Positions 1 to 12,300 of a stretch of DNA of 64,000 nucleotides are shown here, piece after piece. Within the stretch, counting starts at the first letter, position 1. Every line of letters starts with the position of its first letter. Source of the DNA: Saxidomus purpurata (lineage: Eukaryota > Mollusca > Bivalvia > Venerida > Veneridae); assembly GCA_022818135.1 (NCBI GenBank), contig JAFMSR010000012.1, positions 4,720,456-4,784,455 of the forward strand, in the 5' to 3' direction. The notes under the pieces were generated by a model, which did no database searches, was not told the origin of the DNA, and was given only the letters and a program-made list of their open reading frames with translations. Position numbers and translations under genes: made by a program.

Positions 1-1059
1 TTTATAATACTTACAAATACTACATTTTTATTATGAAGGATCCCTGTGTTCCTTGATTAATGTTTCTATTTTGAGTTCCCAAACTTTACATTTTCAAAGA
101 CATTTTCAATGTTTAGAAACTTTGCTTTAGCTATTAATTTATAAAAGTTCAAAGAGATGCAACTAAAGTTGCACTCGATATGCTTCTGATAGTTCTGTTC
201 GATTACTGTTGTGATGTTTCACACGCTTTTTAACTTTCCGAAAATTGAAAACAGTATTTTAGCACAGATGAAACTGACAGAACTGGTTTTCCATTATAGG
301 TCAATTCCATCTTTAAAGTTTTTAAATTTTCTTTTATGTTGAAAGTTCTCACTTGATCTCCTTTCGATTTTAAAAAAATCACAAAATCTTGTAACCAGAT
401 ATAATTTTGCCCATTAGAATTTTCATCTTGATCAAGTCGAAATAACTTAAACAATCTTCTAAACTTCATAATAAGCCATCTTTGCCTAAAATAATATTGT
501 GTTTCATTTATTTGTGAACATTTTAAAACCTGAACCAGAAATTTATGTGCACAATAATTTTGCATGTATGATAACATACTTTTTAATACATGTGATAATA
601 TAGTAGATAACATGTATAGAAACATGAAATATACTTATAGATATTTCAGTTATTTTCAACACAAACGATCTTCTTCGTAAAAAATAAGATGAGGTCTGTA
701 AAGTCCAAATTTCTTTGGAAGTAATTCACAGTGTAAGTAGCAGAACAGAATGAAACATTATGCTTTCTACAATTTATAAATTCTTCATTATCAGGACATG
801 ATTTGGGGAAACCACATTGTCAGTATAACCCTAATTATCGCTATCAATTTCACAGGGTCATTAATTAATTGGCCCTACGCTGTAAAGCTGGGAGGCTTAT
901 CAGAGAGTAATTTTCAGCAGAAAGTACCCTTGTATAACATAGTGTACTTAGATTCAATATAAAGGGAGATAACTTAATTTCAAGAACAACATTATTTTGG
1001 TTTCAGTTGTATTTTGGTTTCAGTTAACCCTATACCATGCTCCAGGTGATTCTGCCTTT

Positions 1060-1125
1060 GGGACCAGTGCAGATCATGATCACTCTGCAAATCAGTACAG
1101 TCTGACAGTGATTTACAATGTTAAA
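1060..1125. repeat. Hairpin repeat family, partial copy (left arm)
   Basis: ACCAGTGCAGATCATGATCA followed by CTCTGCAAATCAGTACAGTC. The second arm has decayed to CAGTCTGACAGTGATTTAC. Confidence 0.5.
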
Positions 1126-2952
1126 TTTGCTATTCATTCAAAAACGTTCAACGCTCTTTGTACTGCTTTAATTGTAAGATGGGCAGGTACATTTCAAAAC
1201 AGGATAGTTTGATACTGAAGTTCAGGGAAATATACATTGCAAGTAATTTAGCTCATTCATTCTGCTCCATCTTAACATCTGATTTTTTTCCATTTTGTCA
1301 AACCCTTGAAGAAACTGATCTAAGAACTATCCCCGCTGACTTCCATGATCCCCGCTGACCTCCATGTTGAATTAATAAGGCTAAAACAAGGTGAGAAGAA
1401 CATAGTTGTTCTTTTCTTTTCATCCACAGAAAAAGATAGTTTGAATAGCACTTTACTCTCACACACCAGAACATCAAAAGGTCTGAAATCTGAATTCATC
1501 ATAGTTAAAAAGTTACCTGTCTGTAGGTAAAAATCAGAAGGAAAAAAACTCTTTGAATTAGTAAAAATACATTAGGCTTACATAGAAAGAGATCCTATTA
1601 GTTGATAACATATCTGATTAACTGATCTAGGTCTGTTGATCTTTTGATGGTGTTCAAAAAAACCTTAGATCACAGTAATGGAATTTGGATAATGGATTTG
1701 ATGATGGAAATTGTAACAACTTCTTCAAAACCAACACCCTGTTTTTTGCAATGGCCTACATAGTTGTTAAAGTGCTCTGATGCACCAAATGAGGGATAAT
1801 GGTTCTCACAAAATTTAAATAACAACAACTGTTTCAAAGATTTCACGCCACACAGATAAAGAAGTCCACTTATTTAGAGTTTCTTGGAAAGTCAATTTCA
1901 TGCAACTTTGAACATGCTTTTTTGTGAAGTGACATGTCTGTAGCAGAGAGAGATTTTGTAACACTAAATGGTACAGCCCACACCTTTTTTGTGACTCAGA
2001 GAATAGACCTTTGTTTCAAATACATGTGTATGTATAATTCAACACAGTCAGTGCAATGACTCTTCTTTGATATTAAGACTTTCTACCTAAACTATGTGAC
2101 AGTAAGGTTATTTTTGTACTGTTGGACTGATGGTATGTCAGTTTTACTTTGCAAACACATAGATAATTCAACCTATAAACTAGTCAACCAGTAACAACAT
2201 GACAGTAAAAAACTACATCAATCAATAAAGAAGCACTGTCCAGAATTTCTCAAAAACTTAGATCAATTCCGCTTTTTTTCTGCCAAAAGAATATCAGCCT
2301 AAACAAACTCGATCAATTTCATCCCTAATGTTTATTTCAGATAGCCCCTGTCAATCAAACATTTGCTTTTTCACTCAAACCTAATCAGTCAAGTCATCAG
2401 GGAGAAGTCAGTGAGAAACAAAATACGAACAGTTGCAGCATCAACACAAAACAATAACTAATCATTAGGAAAGATAGAGTAGTTCTAAGAAAACCATTAA
2501 TAAATCAGAAACTCTGCATCACCAGTGCTAGCAGAACGTTGTCAATCAATTTTAGGTATGCTGCGAAGTCTTCTGAACTCACTTTTTTGTCTAGCATTTT
2601 TATCCAATGAAAATGCTAGAAAATTCTATTTTTCTGTCAGTCTATTTGCCATGAACTTTGAGTGAGAGAATGAAAAGAAAAATTTACATGATACAGACAT
2701 GCAAAGACAGTGTTTGATTTAAATTTCTCTGTTGCAGCCTCACAGTGAACAAGTATTTGATCTCCATTAGATCTTATTAACACAGTTATGATTATGGTTA
2801 AATCATGTATACAGCATGGTCCTTTATATAATTCATCCTCCATCAAGTTTCCAAATACATGTTTCTCTATTTAACCTCAAACTTCATTCCTTAACTTAAT
2901 CCTACTAAATTTTTTGATGGATTTTTACTTTTACAGACTGCTTGTTCTGACG

Positions 2953-2985
2953 GACCAACCCACCAACCAACCAACCAACCAACCT
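2953..2985. repeat. (CCAA)n microsatellite
   Basis: Seven to eight CCAA units (ACCAACCCACCAACCAACCA and on). Confidence 0.85.
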
Positions 2986-3324
2986 AATCACTATATTCTG
3001 AAAAGGGCGGCCACTGAAACAGAACCTGTATGAACCTGATATCGAAGCAAATTTGCCATTTCATACAAAAGATCTAACAGTACAAAAGATCTTACGCCAT
3101 TACAAACCAGCACTAATTGAGACTTTCCTAAATTGACTCACTTCTTTCAAGCAAGCCAACAAAATCATTTTCTGTTTTAGAAAGGAATTCTAATGACTAT
3201 AAACAATTAGGAACAGGTCCAAATACATGAGCTTCCAATTTTCTGGAAACTTTGTTTAAAAACATCTAATAGCCTATTTTTAGAATATTTAACAATTCAA
3301 GACTAAAACTGTAGTTCTGGGCTG

Positions 3325-3412
3325 ACTCCTGGAGAAAAATAATTATATTTTACGATTTGGTACAAAACCTGGAGAAAAATAAATGTATTTTAGGATTTGG
3401 TACAAAACCATC
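3325..3412. repeat. 40-bp direct repeat x 2
   Basis: CTGGAGAAAAATAATTATAT, then TTTACGATTTGGTACAAAAC, is followed immediately by CTGGAGAAAAATAAATGTAT, then TTTAGGATTTGGTACAAAAC. Confidence 0.8.
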
Positions 3413-3954
3413 TTAAATTGTTACAAATTACATCTGTATTGAGTATAAAGATTAATATCGCTAAGTTGTTGTTGTTGTAGGACTTTTAACACCCGTACCA
3501 ACAGTAACTTTTGGATACATGTACATGCAAATTGTTACTTTTACAGTACATGTCGATTCCTATCTATGGGAAGGTATAAAAAATCCAGCTGGCAGTTTTT
3601 GCCGGATACGAAATCATGCGGAGCAAAATATTGTAAAATGAGTATGAAATAAGTTCTGCTCTATTCACTTCCGATAGGCATTTTATTGCTAAACATAAAA
3701 AAACTGGCGTGCACACCTGTTCTACACGGATATTAGAAAATTTAACTTGGTGGAAAGGTAGAAGATGGCATTGATGGACATAACTAAACATAAATCACCT
3801 GTTCATATGTACTTAAATCAGCTGTTTTGAGTTCTTTCCAATTTCCAAAATCAATATGAAATGGCCAAAAGGTAATGCAGAAAAAATATATTCATAATGG
3901 AATCATAATTGAATCTCTTCCCGCCAAACAAAGTCAAACAACTGGGGTTAGTAA

Positions 3955-4070
3955 TGAACAGTCAACCCTGCCATTGCGACCACTTAAGTTAAGCAAAAAC
4001 CTGACATATTTATCCTGAGTTAAGAGACCACACCTGTCTTAAGTGACCCATTCTACCTGTTCTGACCGTA
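3955..4070. repeat. Repeat with TTAAGAGACCACACCTGTC
   Basis: GTCAACCCTGCCATTGCGAC, then CACTTAAGTTAAGC and GAGTTAAGAGACCACACCTG, TCTTAAGTGACCCATTCTAC. It is a short, decayed member of the AACCTC/GACCACC family. Confidence 0.4.
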
Positions 4071-5004
4071 TGATAAGATGTAATAATTCAAATTTTGTTT
4101 CCTATGAACATTTTCTGATTCAAAGTCCAAATGCATAATTTACCAGCAATGCTGGGCCAGGAAAAGATATTATTCCATAAATGCAAGAAACTCAAAATAA
4201 TGTGAATCCTTTATACTAAAAATTTCTGACTCTCACACAAGTCTTTTTCCTACCCTATTCTACAGCCTTTTACCAGACAACACAGCTTTTATGTCAGCAA
4301 ATTCAGCAAATCATTTTTTCTTTGTGTTTCATTAATTGAACAAACAAAACATCTCGAAACAGAAATCTGAAACTACAGGGATGAAAACAGTTATGAAAAC
4401 AGATATTGAATTCAAAGGAGAAATATTTCTCTGCAGTTTTGTTCAATGAGAACAGGACAGGTATTGCATGCCCTGGATGCATGTCTTTTACCATCTTATC
4501 TGTCTCTTTGTTACAGTTTTCAGACTCCATGGACTCTTAACACATTGTTTATTAAAACAGGAATTTTGTCTGGAAATATTTCAATCAAGTTGGAGTAAAT
4601 ACTAGCAAACGCTAACGATTCAGCTGGCGGCCACGAGACTCACCTGAGCAACACCTGGTAACCTAGATTCTTATGTAATTAAATTAAATGTAAAGTAAAC
4701 AAATTCTTACACAGCTGCAGCTTAGTCTGAACTCTGCTAAGGATGTTCCAAAGCTTGACTGAAGACAGGACGTACTGTGCATAGGGCCAGCTCCCCTACC
4801 ACGTAAAATACAACCCAGCCACAGAAACCAACTAAGAGGAAGTTTGTTACAAATCTGCTAAGTGGTTTTTGACTTCATATCAACTAACCTACTCGACTAA
4901 ATTTCAAATTGGTGAAGTATAGACGTTCTTGTTGATGCCTATATAATAGACTTATGTGTTCAATTTCTTACGTCATACAATATGCATTACAGTACAGCAC
5001 TTAC

Positions 5005-5127
5005 CATGGCAGCATAGTAGAATTTCTCGAAGTCTTTCTGCTGGACCCGTATTGCCTTCAAGTTGTCCGCCATCACCAGGTGGCGCTGTAAACACTCATT
5101 TCCTTGCGTGTGTAACCATGAAATGAC
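5005..5127 (-). CDS. Exon: spectrin-type repeat, last coding exon seen in the window
   Basis: A 123-nt exon, phase 0 on both sides, with acceptor TTCTAATTTCAG and donor GCCATG|GTAAGT. It encodes VISWLHTQGNECLQRHL, then a helix rich in Lys, Gln and Glu ending FEKFYYAAM. The W-L-x2-x-G pattern at the start and the FExFYxxAM end are spectrin-repeat-like and resemble the segment before the DH domain in DBS/Trio-type proteins. Both exon 10284-10422 and the candidate first exon 6008-6163 can splice to it in phase 0. The next exon should lie left of base 1 or is too short for me to see in 1-5004. Confidence 0.87.
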
Positions 5128-5459
5128 CTGAAATTAGAAAATATTGCCTAGGTAATTATACTGTTTCAGTTTTCAACTATCAGTTGCAGCAATCTGAGGG
5201 TACCTTGCAGGTCATACAGTTCTCAAGTCCTAGTACCATCATCTGCAAGTGTACTACCATCATCTGCAAGTCCTATATCTCTGCAAGTGCATTAGTACCA
5301 TCATCTCAAGATACCATTATCTAAGAGAAGTACATACACTGAGCCTTTGATTTACCTCTCTGCAAGTGCACTAGTACCACTCTCTGCAATTGCACTAGTA
5401 CCATCATCTGCAATAAGTCTTTGAATTTATATCAAGTCCTTATCATGGACTACATTCAG

Positions 5460-5705
5460 AAAGTCATACACTGAGCCTTTGATTTACCTCTGAATACCTC
5501 TGATTTACCTCTCACAATAAGTCTTTGATTTATATCTCAAAGTGTACCTTTGATTTACTTCTGAATACCTCTGATTTACTCTCACAATAAGTCTTTGAAT
5601 TGTATCTCACAGTGTACCTTTGATTTACCTCTGAATACCTCTGATTTACCTCTCAAGTCTTTGATTTATATATCACAATGAGCCTTTGATTTACCTCTCA
5701 TACTG
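5460..5705. repeat. Degenerate tandem repeat of CTTTGATTTACCTCT units
   Basis: Units such as TGAGCCTTTGATTTACCTCT and CACAATAAGTCTTTGATTTA recur about every 30-75 bases. A related CATCATCTGCAAGTG array precedes it at 5230-5410. It lies between exon 5005-5127 and the candidate first exon 6008-6163. Confidence 0.7.
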
Positions 5706-6007
5706 GACCTCTGATATTACTCAATATCTAATTCTTGCACTGAAACAATGATCAAATAAACTTAACTAAAATTTCAGTTTTTGGTAGATGTAGTCCCATT
5801 TAATAATGACGGTTTCTTGCAGGAAGGGGGAGACAGGGATTGCAATTGGGGCATTAACTTGACTCAATTTTTTAATACATCAATGCATTACAAAGACTAA
5901 GCGCCCATTCTGTCCCATCAGTTTTAAAGTCAGTCCTTAACATTTAATTTACAATTTCCAAACATGCATTTTTTATAATTACCAAGAAAGTTTTATTTGT
6001 AACTTAC

Positions 6008-6163
6008 ATTAGATCCGTATACAGTTGTATCTGACACTGCATGCCAGATAAGAATTTCCGACGTTAGACTGGATCTATGAGAATTCAATCCAGACTGGGA
6101 CCCATAACTCTCACTGGTCCTCGGTCTACTAGGAAATGACACCCGCCTAGTCAATTTGGACAT
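6008..6163 (-). CDS. Candidate alternative first exon with its own ATG (52 codons)
   Basis: The minus strand reads from an ATG at 6163 for exactly 52 codons to AAT|GTAAGT, a strong donor in phase 0. An in-frame TGA lies four codons upstream of the ATG, and no acceptor opens into the frame from further up, so this looks like a true first coding exon. The next exon, 5005-5127, starts in phase 0. The splice gives TTVYGSN|VISWLHTQ in a continuous frame. The encoded start is basic and Ser-rich (SKLTRRVSFPSRPRTSES), with an RRVSF sequence that fits a basophilic-kinase site or a PP1 RVxF motif. The isoform would lack the N-terminal domain, the CRAL-TRIO domain and most of the first spectrin region but keep the downstream part. 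GC content is visibly above its surroundings. Transcript data are needed to confirm it. Confidence 0.6.
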
Positions 6164-8036
6164 TGTCACAAGTCACAAGTAAGGCAACGTCAATTATAAT
6201 TCACTAAGTTCTAAGTTGTCCACAAAAATAAATCCATATACACTGGATGTTTGTTTCTTTAACTATCACAAAATATTAAACAATTACCACCAAAAACTAC
6301 ACAGCAGTAATCAATTTAAAAGAAAAGTACTATGTTATGAATTAATTTTGATTAAATTCAGGCTGTCCCAGACACTTCATACACTAAATTATTTCCCACC
6401 CAAAGGGAAATTTAAAACTATAAAACAATCACAAAATTTTCAAATAAAAAACCAACCGCATTGTTCTGTACTTCTCAATATTCAAGGAATAATTCCCCAT
6501 GTTAACTTCAATATTTTTTCCTCTGAATAAAACAAATAATTTTCAGTCCAAAGGTTTATCAAAACCAGTTCCATCTATATAAAGAAAATTCTATTATGAT
6601 TCAAAATAAAAAACACTCTCATTCAATTAAGTTTGTTTTCTTTCTGTTTGCCACGGTATTATGAAATAGCCTTCCGACATCTCAGAACATTCTGTATCTA
6701 AAAAAGTCCCTGTAAAATCCCAGGAAATATTCCATCTTATCTATTCCTACCACCATTACATCTGTACTTGAACAACGTTTTTCTGTACTTCGAATTTACC
6801 TTGTCAAAACAATTTCTATTTCGTAACAAAATATTTCAAACCAATTTATATAAAAAAACAACCATAAGTTATACTAAATATTAACATTTATGTTTGAATA
6901 ATATTTTTTATTAAACTAGAAATTTTCTCATAAACTGAATAATCTGATCATCTTTTTGAGTTTAAAAAACATGTTAGGCTTATTTCAAAATTCCAGAATT
7001 TTTGTAAAATGTCAGTCACACGATTATGATAGTGTTGCTACAAAATGCGGTATTTCCCAGAAGACGAGGTTTCCCAGAACTCAGAAACCAGTATGACCAG
7101 CCAATATCATCAGAAGAGATATACCATGACCAAATTGCAATAACTATTTTATTTGTATCTTATTTTCCTTCTGTACCGTAAAAGAGGGTAATTTTGCGAA
7201 ATGTGAAATTGCCGACTATAGCTCACACAGGAATACAATTTGTTTTTTATACAGCATGGCTAACAATTTAACAATTCAATATCCAACAATTCATTAAAGC
7301 ATTTCTCCTAAAGCATGTAAATTAGTGGACATAACATTTCAACGATTTTTTGTAAAATACAAGATATTCCTGCAAATTTCAAATTTGGCTAAGGCAATCA
7401 CTAAACAGTCATAGATTATTAAATAAAACTTCAACAAGCAAATATCCATTTTCAAAATTGTTAATCTGCCACAAAATAGAATCCCTATCATTGAAAAGGG
7501 GCCATGACTTAATTAATTCCCTGCCAAAATACTTGACCCTACAGTACAGTATTCTATCACTTGCCAAGATCTTTTACCAATCATTACGCTAGAAATTAAG
7601 ACTGGTACAAAGCACCTAGTGTTTCGTTAACTAATATTTAGCGAGATAATACTTTCCATGATTAGGTAAATGATCAAGATAAACACATAAAACATTTTAT
7701 GCTTATCTTGTATTTTTTCCCCTCGGAACTTCTCAGATTTACTCGACCTGCTTTTAACTCTCTTTGACTCATCATCAAAATGTTACCTGGGAATGACTGA
7801 TTCAAGGAGTGCAAAGCTCTTTTGTTTTGTCTGTAAGCATCTGTTTTGCAAGAAAAGATGAGTCGTTAAGACATCAAGTTCATGCAGACAGCATAACTGG
7901 CTGCATTGAGCAAAACAATTGTTCTATATCTACAAAACTTCTGTTGAAAAACAATATAAGTTTTTCTGACATTAAAATTTAAGATTTTGAAATTTATTAC
8001 CTTGGTGATGACAAGTATTCTTTACTTTTGCTACCA

Positions 8037-8340
8037 GTGTAGACCATGACCAGCATAGACCATGACCAGGCAGTAAATCAGTGCACCCGCATAGGCTCAC
8101 ATATGCCCTTGTGATGGAACCATGACCCAATTAGAGCAATGAGTCATTGCATCGTACCCTGCCAGTGCAGACCATGATCAGTGTAGATCATAATCAAGCA
8201 GTAAATCAGTGTGCTATAATTATGGTATTCGAACATATTGCTCTTGTGAAGTCAGTCAATTTTCAGTGAGCACTTTTGAACAATTAATGGAACTGTCCAT
8301 GCTAAAATAGGGGGAAGTCCACTTTAAAGACTTTGCAAGG
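8037..8340. repeat. Hairpin repeat family, duplicated diverged copies
   Basis: CAGTGTAGACCATGACCAGC then CATAGACCATGACCAGGCAG, and again CAGTGCAGACCATGATCAGT then GTAGATCATAATCAAGCAG. The family's right flank (GTCAATTTTCAGTGAGCAC, GAACAATTAATGGAACTGTCC) ends the block. CATGATC has mutated to CATGACC in several arms. Confidence 0.5.
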
Positions 8341-10084
8341 TCAGATTGTAAGCAGTATTTTTTCTGCTGACTAGGCATATTTTCAGGTCATGAGTTCTGG
8401 TGAAAATAGTTTTTCTTTGACCTATAATGTCTGATACATAAACATGTGTCTATATCATCCAGCTGAGAATGCTTCAAAGTACCCAACCATGAGCCATACA
8501 TCAGAATTTTTTCTTCAAAACTAATAAAACACTACCTCCTTCAACTCTGTTAAATGCATTGATGCCATTGTTTCCTTGGGGAGAGACTGGTCAAAAATGC
8601 TGGAACATATTCTACTTTCACTACAACAAACCCCAGTGGTCCAAGGTCAGGAACCGTTTAACAGGAATCAAACTAATAAAAACAACAGGATAATGGAAAG
8701 TTAATAAAGTACAAAAGGCACCACCCAAAGAAAGATTCCATTTTTACCTTTCACCAAATACCTTCTCTGTGATCCCAAATCTCTTTTATTACAAAGACCT
8801 AGTTCACAAGGCCAAATACTGCAATAACAAACCCCTACAAACCAGGAAAACAAATATCAAAGAATCTGTCAGTGTTTGTACCAGGTATACATGTCCCGCT
8901 GTGCTAGATGGATTCATTTACCTGGCACTGTTTGTTCTAATAATTTTCAATTTCTTTTCGGAGTCAAAACCAACACAGAAGGTAGATTCTTCTCCCAGAA
9001 ACAAATACCTTGAGTGATTAATTCCCCGCACTGTACCCAGTTGATTTAAGATCAAAGTTAATTAGTTTATGCAAGGAAAACAGTTGGGGATAATGGAATT
9101 TAATTTGTATTATTAGTGTAAATCACAGTTTCTGACAGGAATAAATGATTTAAGATCTGAGTTAATAAGACATTAAGCATCAAGACTAGTAGCCCTGGAG
9201 AACTTAAAAGATATAAAGGGTGTTTCACACTGGGTATAATTTATATAAATCATATAGATTGCATATTACAGCCAAAACTGTGCAAATGGTCACCGAGCTT
9301 AACCAATACTAATATATATATATCCAAATAGACCATAGGAATATGAAATACAGGTACACCTTTATTCAGCACCCTCCTTTAAGAGATGAATCCCTTAGCT
9401 GGCACTGAAAGACATGTTTGACTGTATTAAATTTGAAGAGCTCACACACCTCATGATCAAAAAGATGGATTCTTGCAAAGATGTGGGGTGGGTTTTTTTG
9501 GGGGGTATAATTCAATCCTTTACAATTCCATTAAGTTCACTGCTCTCTCATTTACAGCAACTTTCCATATCTTTTAACAAGTACAACTTCTACAACTGTA
9601 ATTACCTCAAATTTCAGAAAGCCAAACTGTTTAAACAAAGAACAATGTAGGAAGCCAGCCATTTTGCTAATCAAATGCTGAAAGGTTACATTTGTAAGAC
9701 ACAACTGACTAATTTCCAATCTGTTGTAAAGTGGGGTCAACATTCTTGAAAATCATTTGATTTTCCAATGATAAGAAACACTAAATATATCCAGAGATAA
9801 AAGAAAGAAAGAACAATTTGATTTATATCTGTGCTAGACCTACAGCTTTCATTGGCTGACACATTACATCTGGTATTCGGATTTGAAATGCAAGGGAAGT
9901 TACTCTGTCATGCCAACTGAGACTTTACAATACATAGAGTTGTCTCCCTGCATGCACTATGGTGCTAAATGCAAGACACCATTAAGTGTCTTATACTAAT
10001 TTAATGAATTTTCCTTCCTTACCGCAAAACAGTTTCTTAAAACTTTAAATTTATCACTCTCAATTCTCACATTAGAAATAACCT

Positions 10085-10228
10085 AGAAGGGCTGGGAGCT
10101 GCGGCAGCTGTATGGAAATAAAGTGTCTTTGCCTAGGGACACTATCAAAGTAGCACTGGTGGGGTCTGAACTCTGAACCCTAGGACCCTGAGGCAAAAAC
10201 ACTAACACTATGCTATGGCATAAAAGCT
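10085..10228 (-). mobile_element. tRNA-derived SINE-like element, minus strand
   Basis: The reverse complement starts ATGCCATAGCATAGTGTTAG (box A-like), then has TAGGGTTCAGAGTTCAGACC (degraded box B), then CACTTTATTTCCATACAGCTG. A closely similar layout occurs at 22115-22310. It lies just 5' (in plus coordinates) of exon 10284-10422. Confidence 0.55.
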
Positions 10229-10283
10229 ATTATGCTAATCCATAATGTGCAAGAATAAATAATGAAGTAAAGAGCAGAATTAC

Positions 10284-10422
10284 CTTGTTGCACTCTTCAT
10301 CGAAGTCCTTTAACTGGTAGCACTTTTCAAGACGGGTTATCCTGGTGTCCGAGACACGCATTAGTCGCGAAATGGTGTCCTGAACATGCCGATATAAGCG
10401 AGTGATGTCCTCCATGCCGTAC
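10284..10422 (-). CDS. Exon: spectrin-type helical repeat, continuation
   Basis: A 139-nt exon, phase 2 in and phase 0 out, with acceptor TTTCTTTCTAG and donor AACAAG|GTAATT. It encodes YGMEDITRLYRHVQDTISRL, then MRVSDTRITRLEKCYQLKDF, then DEECNK. The heptad pattern of a helix pair is clear. It joins directly to VISWLHTQGNE in exon 5005-5127, which gives the typical spectrin segment with Trp near the start of a helix. Confidence 0.88.
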
Positions 10423-10819
10423 CTAGAAAGAAACAGAACACAAACTAAACCTGGAGTAATCACAACTCAACAGCTTGCTAGTAGAAAAATCGTACAAACA
10501 GCTTCACTTGTTACGTAACTACATTTAAAACTATCAAGTTGACCATCCCTTTGTTAGCATTCACCGGATGCAACTTGGGTTTCTGAATATATTATATACA
10601 ATTTTGCACTACATTTCTCATGAATCAATAATGTGATAATTAAAACTATACGCAACTAGGTTTAAAAGGGCACTGCAAATGCGAACATTTTAATGCTTGC
10701 GTGGTCAAAACCTGTTGCCATCACAACAAGGACATATCTCACAATTTCTGACATTAACAGCTCAGTAACAGCCTTATTCAATCTACAGAACCACTTTTAA
10801 TACTTGCATTCAGCATTCA

Positions 10820-10985
10820 AACGTAGCCAATCGAAAAAACCCAGGGATTTTAGAAGTAGCCAATCAGAACAAAAAGATTTGAAAAGTAGCCAATCAGAGA
10901 ACCAAGAGATTTAAAAAGTAGCCAATCAGAACCAAGAGATTTAAAAAGTAGCCAATCTGAGAACCAAGAGAACCAGCAGCTTAAC
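10820..10985. repeat. Tandem repeat, 30-33 bp x 5, each unit with a CCAAT box
   Basis: Units begin GTAGCCAATC and run on through AGAGATTTAAAAA-type sequence. CCAAT lies at 10827, 10860, 10890, 10922 and 10952, all in one orientation, at spacings of 33, 30, 32 and 30 bases. AGCCAATCAG, the NF-Y consensus, is intact in three units. It lies in host-gene intron 10423-11363. Confidence 0.85.
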
Positions 10986-11363
10986 AGAAACCAGAGAATC
11001 AAAACTGACCATTTCTAACTAACACTGACAACCTGGACTAAGTTGTTCGAAACTTTAACCTGCTGTTAAGCCAACCATCGATTAACTTTTGATTGAAAAA
11101 ACAAATATACCCCTCTTCTTTGAACGCGGCATAAAAATGATTCTTGGTGTGCACGACTTGTCAATATTTTGAATTTACTTTAAAAAGGTTTTAGTCCTCA
11201 TTCTCTTCAATGCAAAAATATGTTTTGATAAGTCTATCAAACTAGAAATATATCCTTTAAAGTTAATTGACTGTTTGCTTAATGATTATTGTTGATTAAA
11301 GTTTCGAACAACTGGGTCCTGGTTGAACCAATGTGTGTAATGTTACTGAAGGTTCACACATAC

Positions 11364-11614
11364 CTGTAATCGTCCGTGTGTCCTATATTTACTTCTTCCC
11401 GCTTCAGTGATTGCAGCATGGCATCACCCTCATTCTGCAGACGTTTTACGCGCGCATCTTCAAACGTGGCTTTGATCAAATTCTCCTGGTGATCGACTAG
11501 ATGCGACGCCTCCTGTGCTGACACTGGCACTTGATCAACTACAGATAACTCCTGGATGACGCTGACAAGATATTTGGCAACTGACCGACAACTGGCAAGG
11601 AAAGGGTCTAATCT
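11364..11614 (-). CDS. Exon: first spectrin-type helical repeat
   Basis: A 251-nt exon, phase 0 in and phase 2 out, with acceptor TTTATTTGACAG and donor TACAG|GTATGT. It begins RLDPFLASCRSVAKYLVSV, then carries long amphipathic helices including ASHLVDHQENLIKATFED, then RVKRLQNEGDAMLQSLKREE. It ends HTDDY. Heptad spacing and lack of Pro or Gly in the helices fit a spectrin repeat such as those between the SEC14 and DH domains in Dbl-family proteins. It probably acts as a spacer and protein-docking surface (family inference). Confidence 0.88.
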
Positions 11615-12107
11615 CTGTCAAATAAAAAACAACACTTTTTTTAACTGACAACAGATTGTGCAGTTAATTAGCTAAACCAACCATGTGGTAGTAACCTCCG
11701 ATGGGTAAAAAACATCTTAAACAAATCACCCCATTTAAAAAATGTTTTATACCATTCTTACTTCACAATATTCGAACAGGGTAAGTCTTAGGGGTATGTC
11801 TAACGGGATATATTATCAAAGCATTCTCTCAAAGGTTTCATGGATTTACTGTAATTTTACTGTAGATGGGATTTCATTGTACAAGCCAGGAAATATTTTT
11901 GTCATGGCAATGTATGAAGGGTTGCTATCATATACATAGCAAAGAGCCCTTTTGCAAAACTAATTAAGCTAATCAATACAGGCATATGTAGGGGCACCTG
12001 GCTGGGCGCATGTGTGCTCTTCGCTATGTATGACTGCTCTTCGTAAAGGCAGACACACATCAGCTTGTAAAATGGGTCTGCCTTGAACAATTACCTCTCG
12101 GTTTTTT

Positions 12108-12300
12108 CATGTACAGTCGAACCTCCCCAAACAACATCTCCCTAGAACAACAACCTCCCCAAAAAGACACACATTTTCCTTCCTATTGTGTCAATCATAT
12201 ACAGAATCTACCTCTCCAGAACAACACCTCTCTACAACAAACACATTACTGTGTTTCCCAACGGTGTTTGCTCCCGAGAGGTTGCCTGTTCCAACACATT
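12108..12300. repeat. Repeat starting TACAGTCGAACCTCC
   Basis: TACAGTCGAACCTCCCCAAA is followed by reiterated AACAACACCTCTCTACAACA-type units and GTTTGCTCCCGAGAGGTTGC. The same style of repeat (GAACCTCTATTAAAGACTAC...) occurs at 30905-31060 and, with TTAAGAGACCACACCTGTC, at 3955-4070. I read these as copies of one non-autonomous DNA-transposon-like family. Confidence 0.5.

Larger units (their letters stand above)
1..5004. other. Downstream intron of the host gene, no coding sequence recognised
   Basis: AT-rich sequence with a partial hairpin repeat at 1.06 kb, a 20-base direct duplication (ATCCCCGCTGAC near 1330-1365), a CCAA microsatellite, a 40-bp duplication and a GACCACC repeat. The reading frames seen here carry no recognisable domain or convincing splice-bounded exon. 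Confidence 0.6.
6164..10283. other. Intron sequence (host gene), probably including the promoter of the alternative first exon
   Basis: There is no exon that I can support. It contains the 8.04-8.34-kb hairpin-family block and a SINE at 10.1 kb. The 200 bases right of 6163 would be the 5'UTR and promoter of the candidate first exon. I see no clear TATA box there. Confidence 0.5.

Noticed and set aside
230..625. 131-codon minus-strand reading frame
   Set aside because: No recognisable domain, AT-rich composition like the surroundings, and no splice context in phase with exon 5005-5127. It may be chance or decayed transposon sequence.
4639..4657. A 19-nt microexon-like segment (minus strand, TCTAG before, CAG|GTGAGT after)
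   Set aside because: The donor is strong but the acceptor lacks a pyrimidine tract. The encoded VTRCCS does not fit a spectrin repeat, and CTCACCTGAG is part of a common dispersed repeat.
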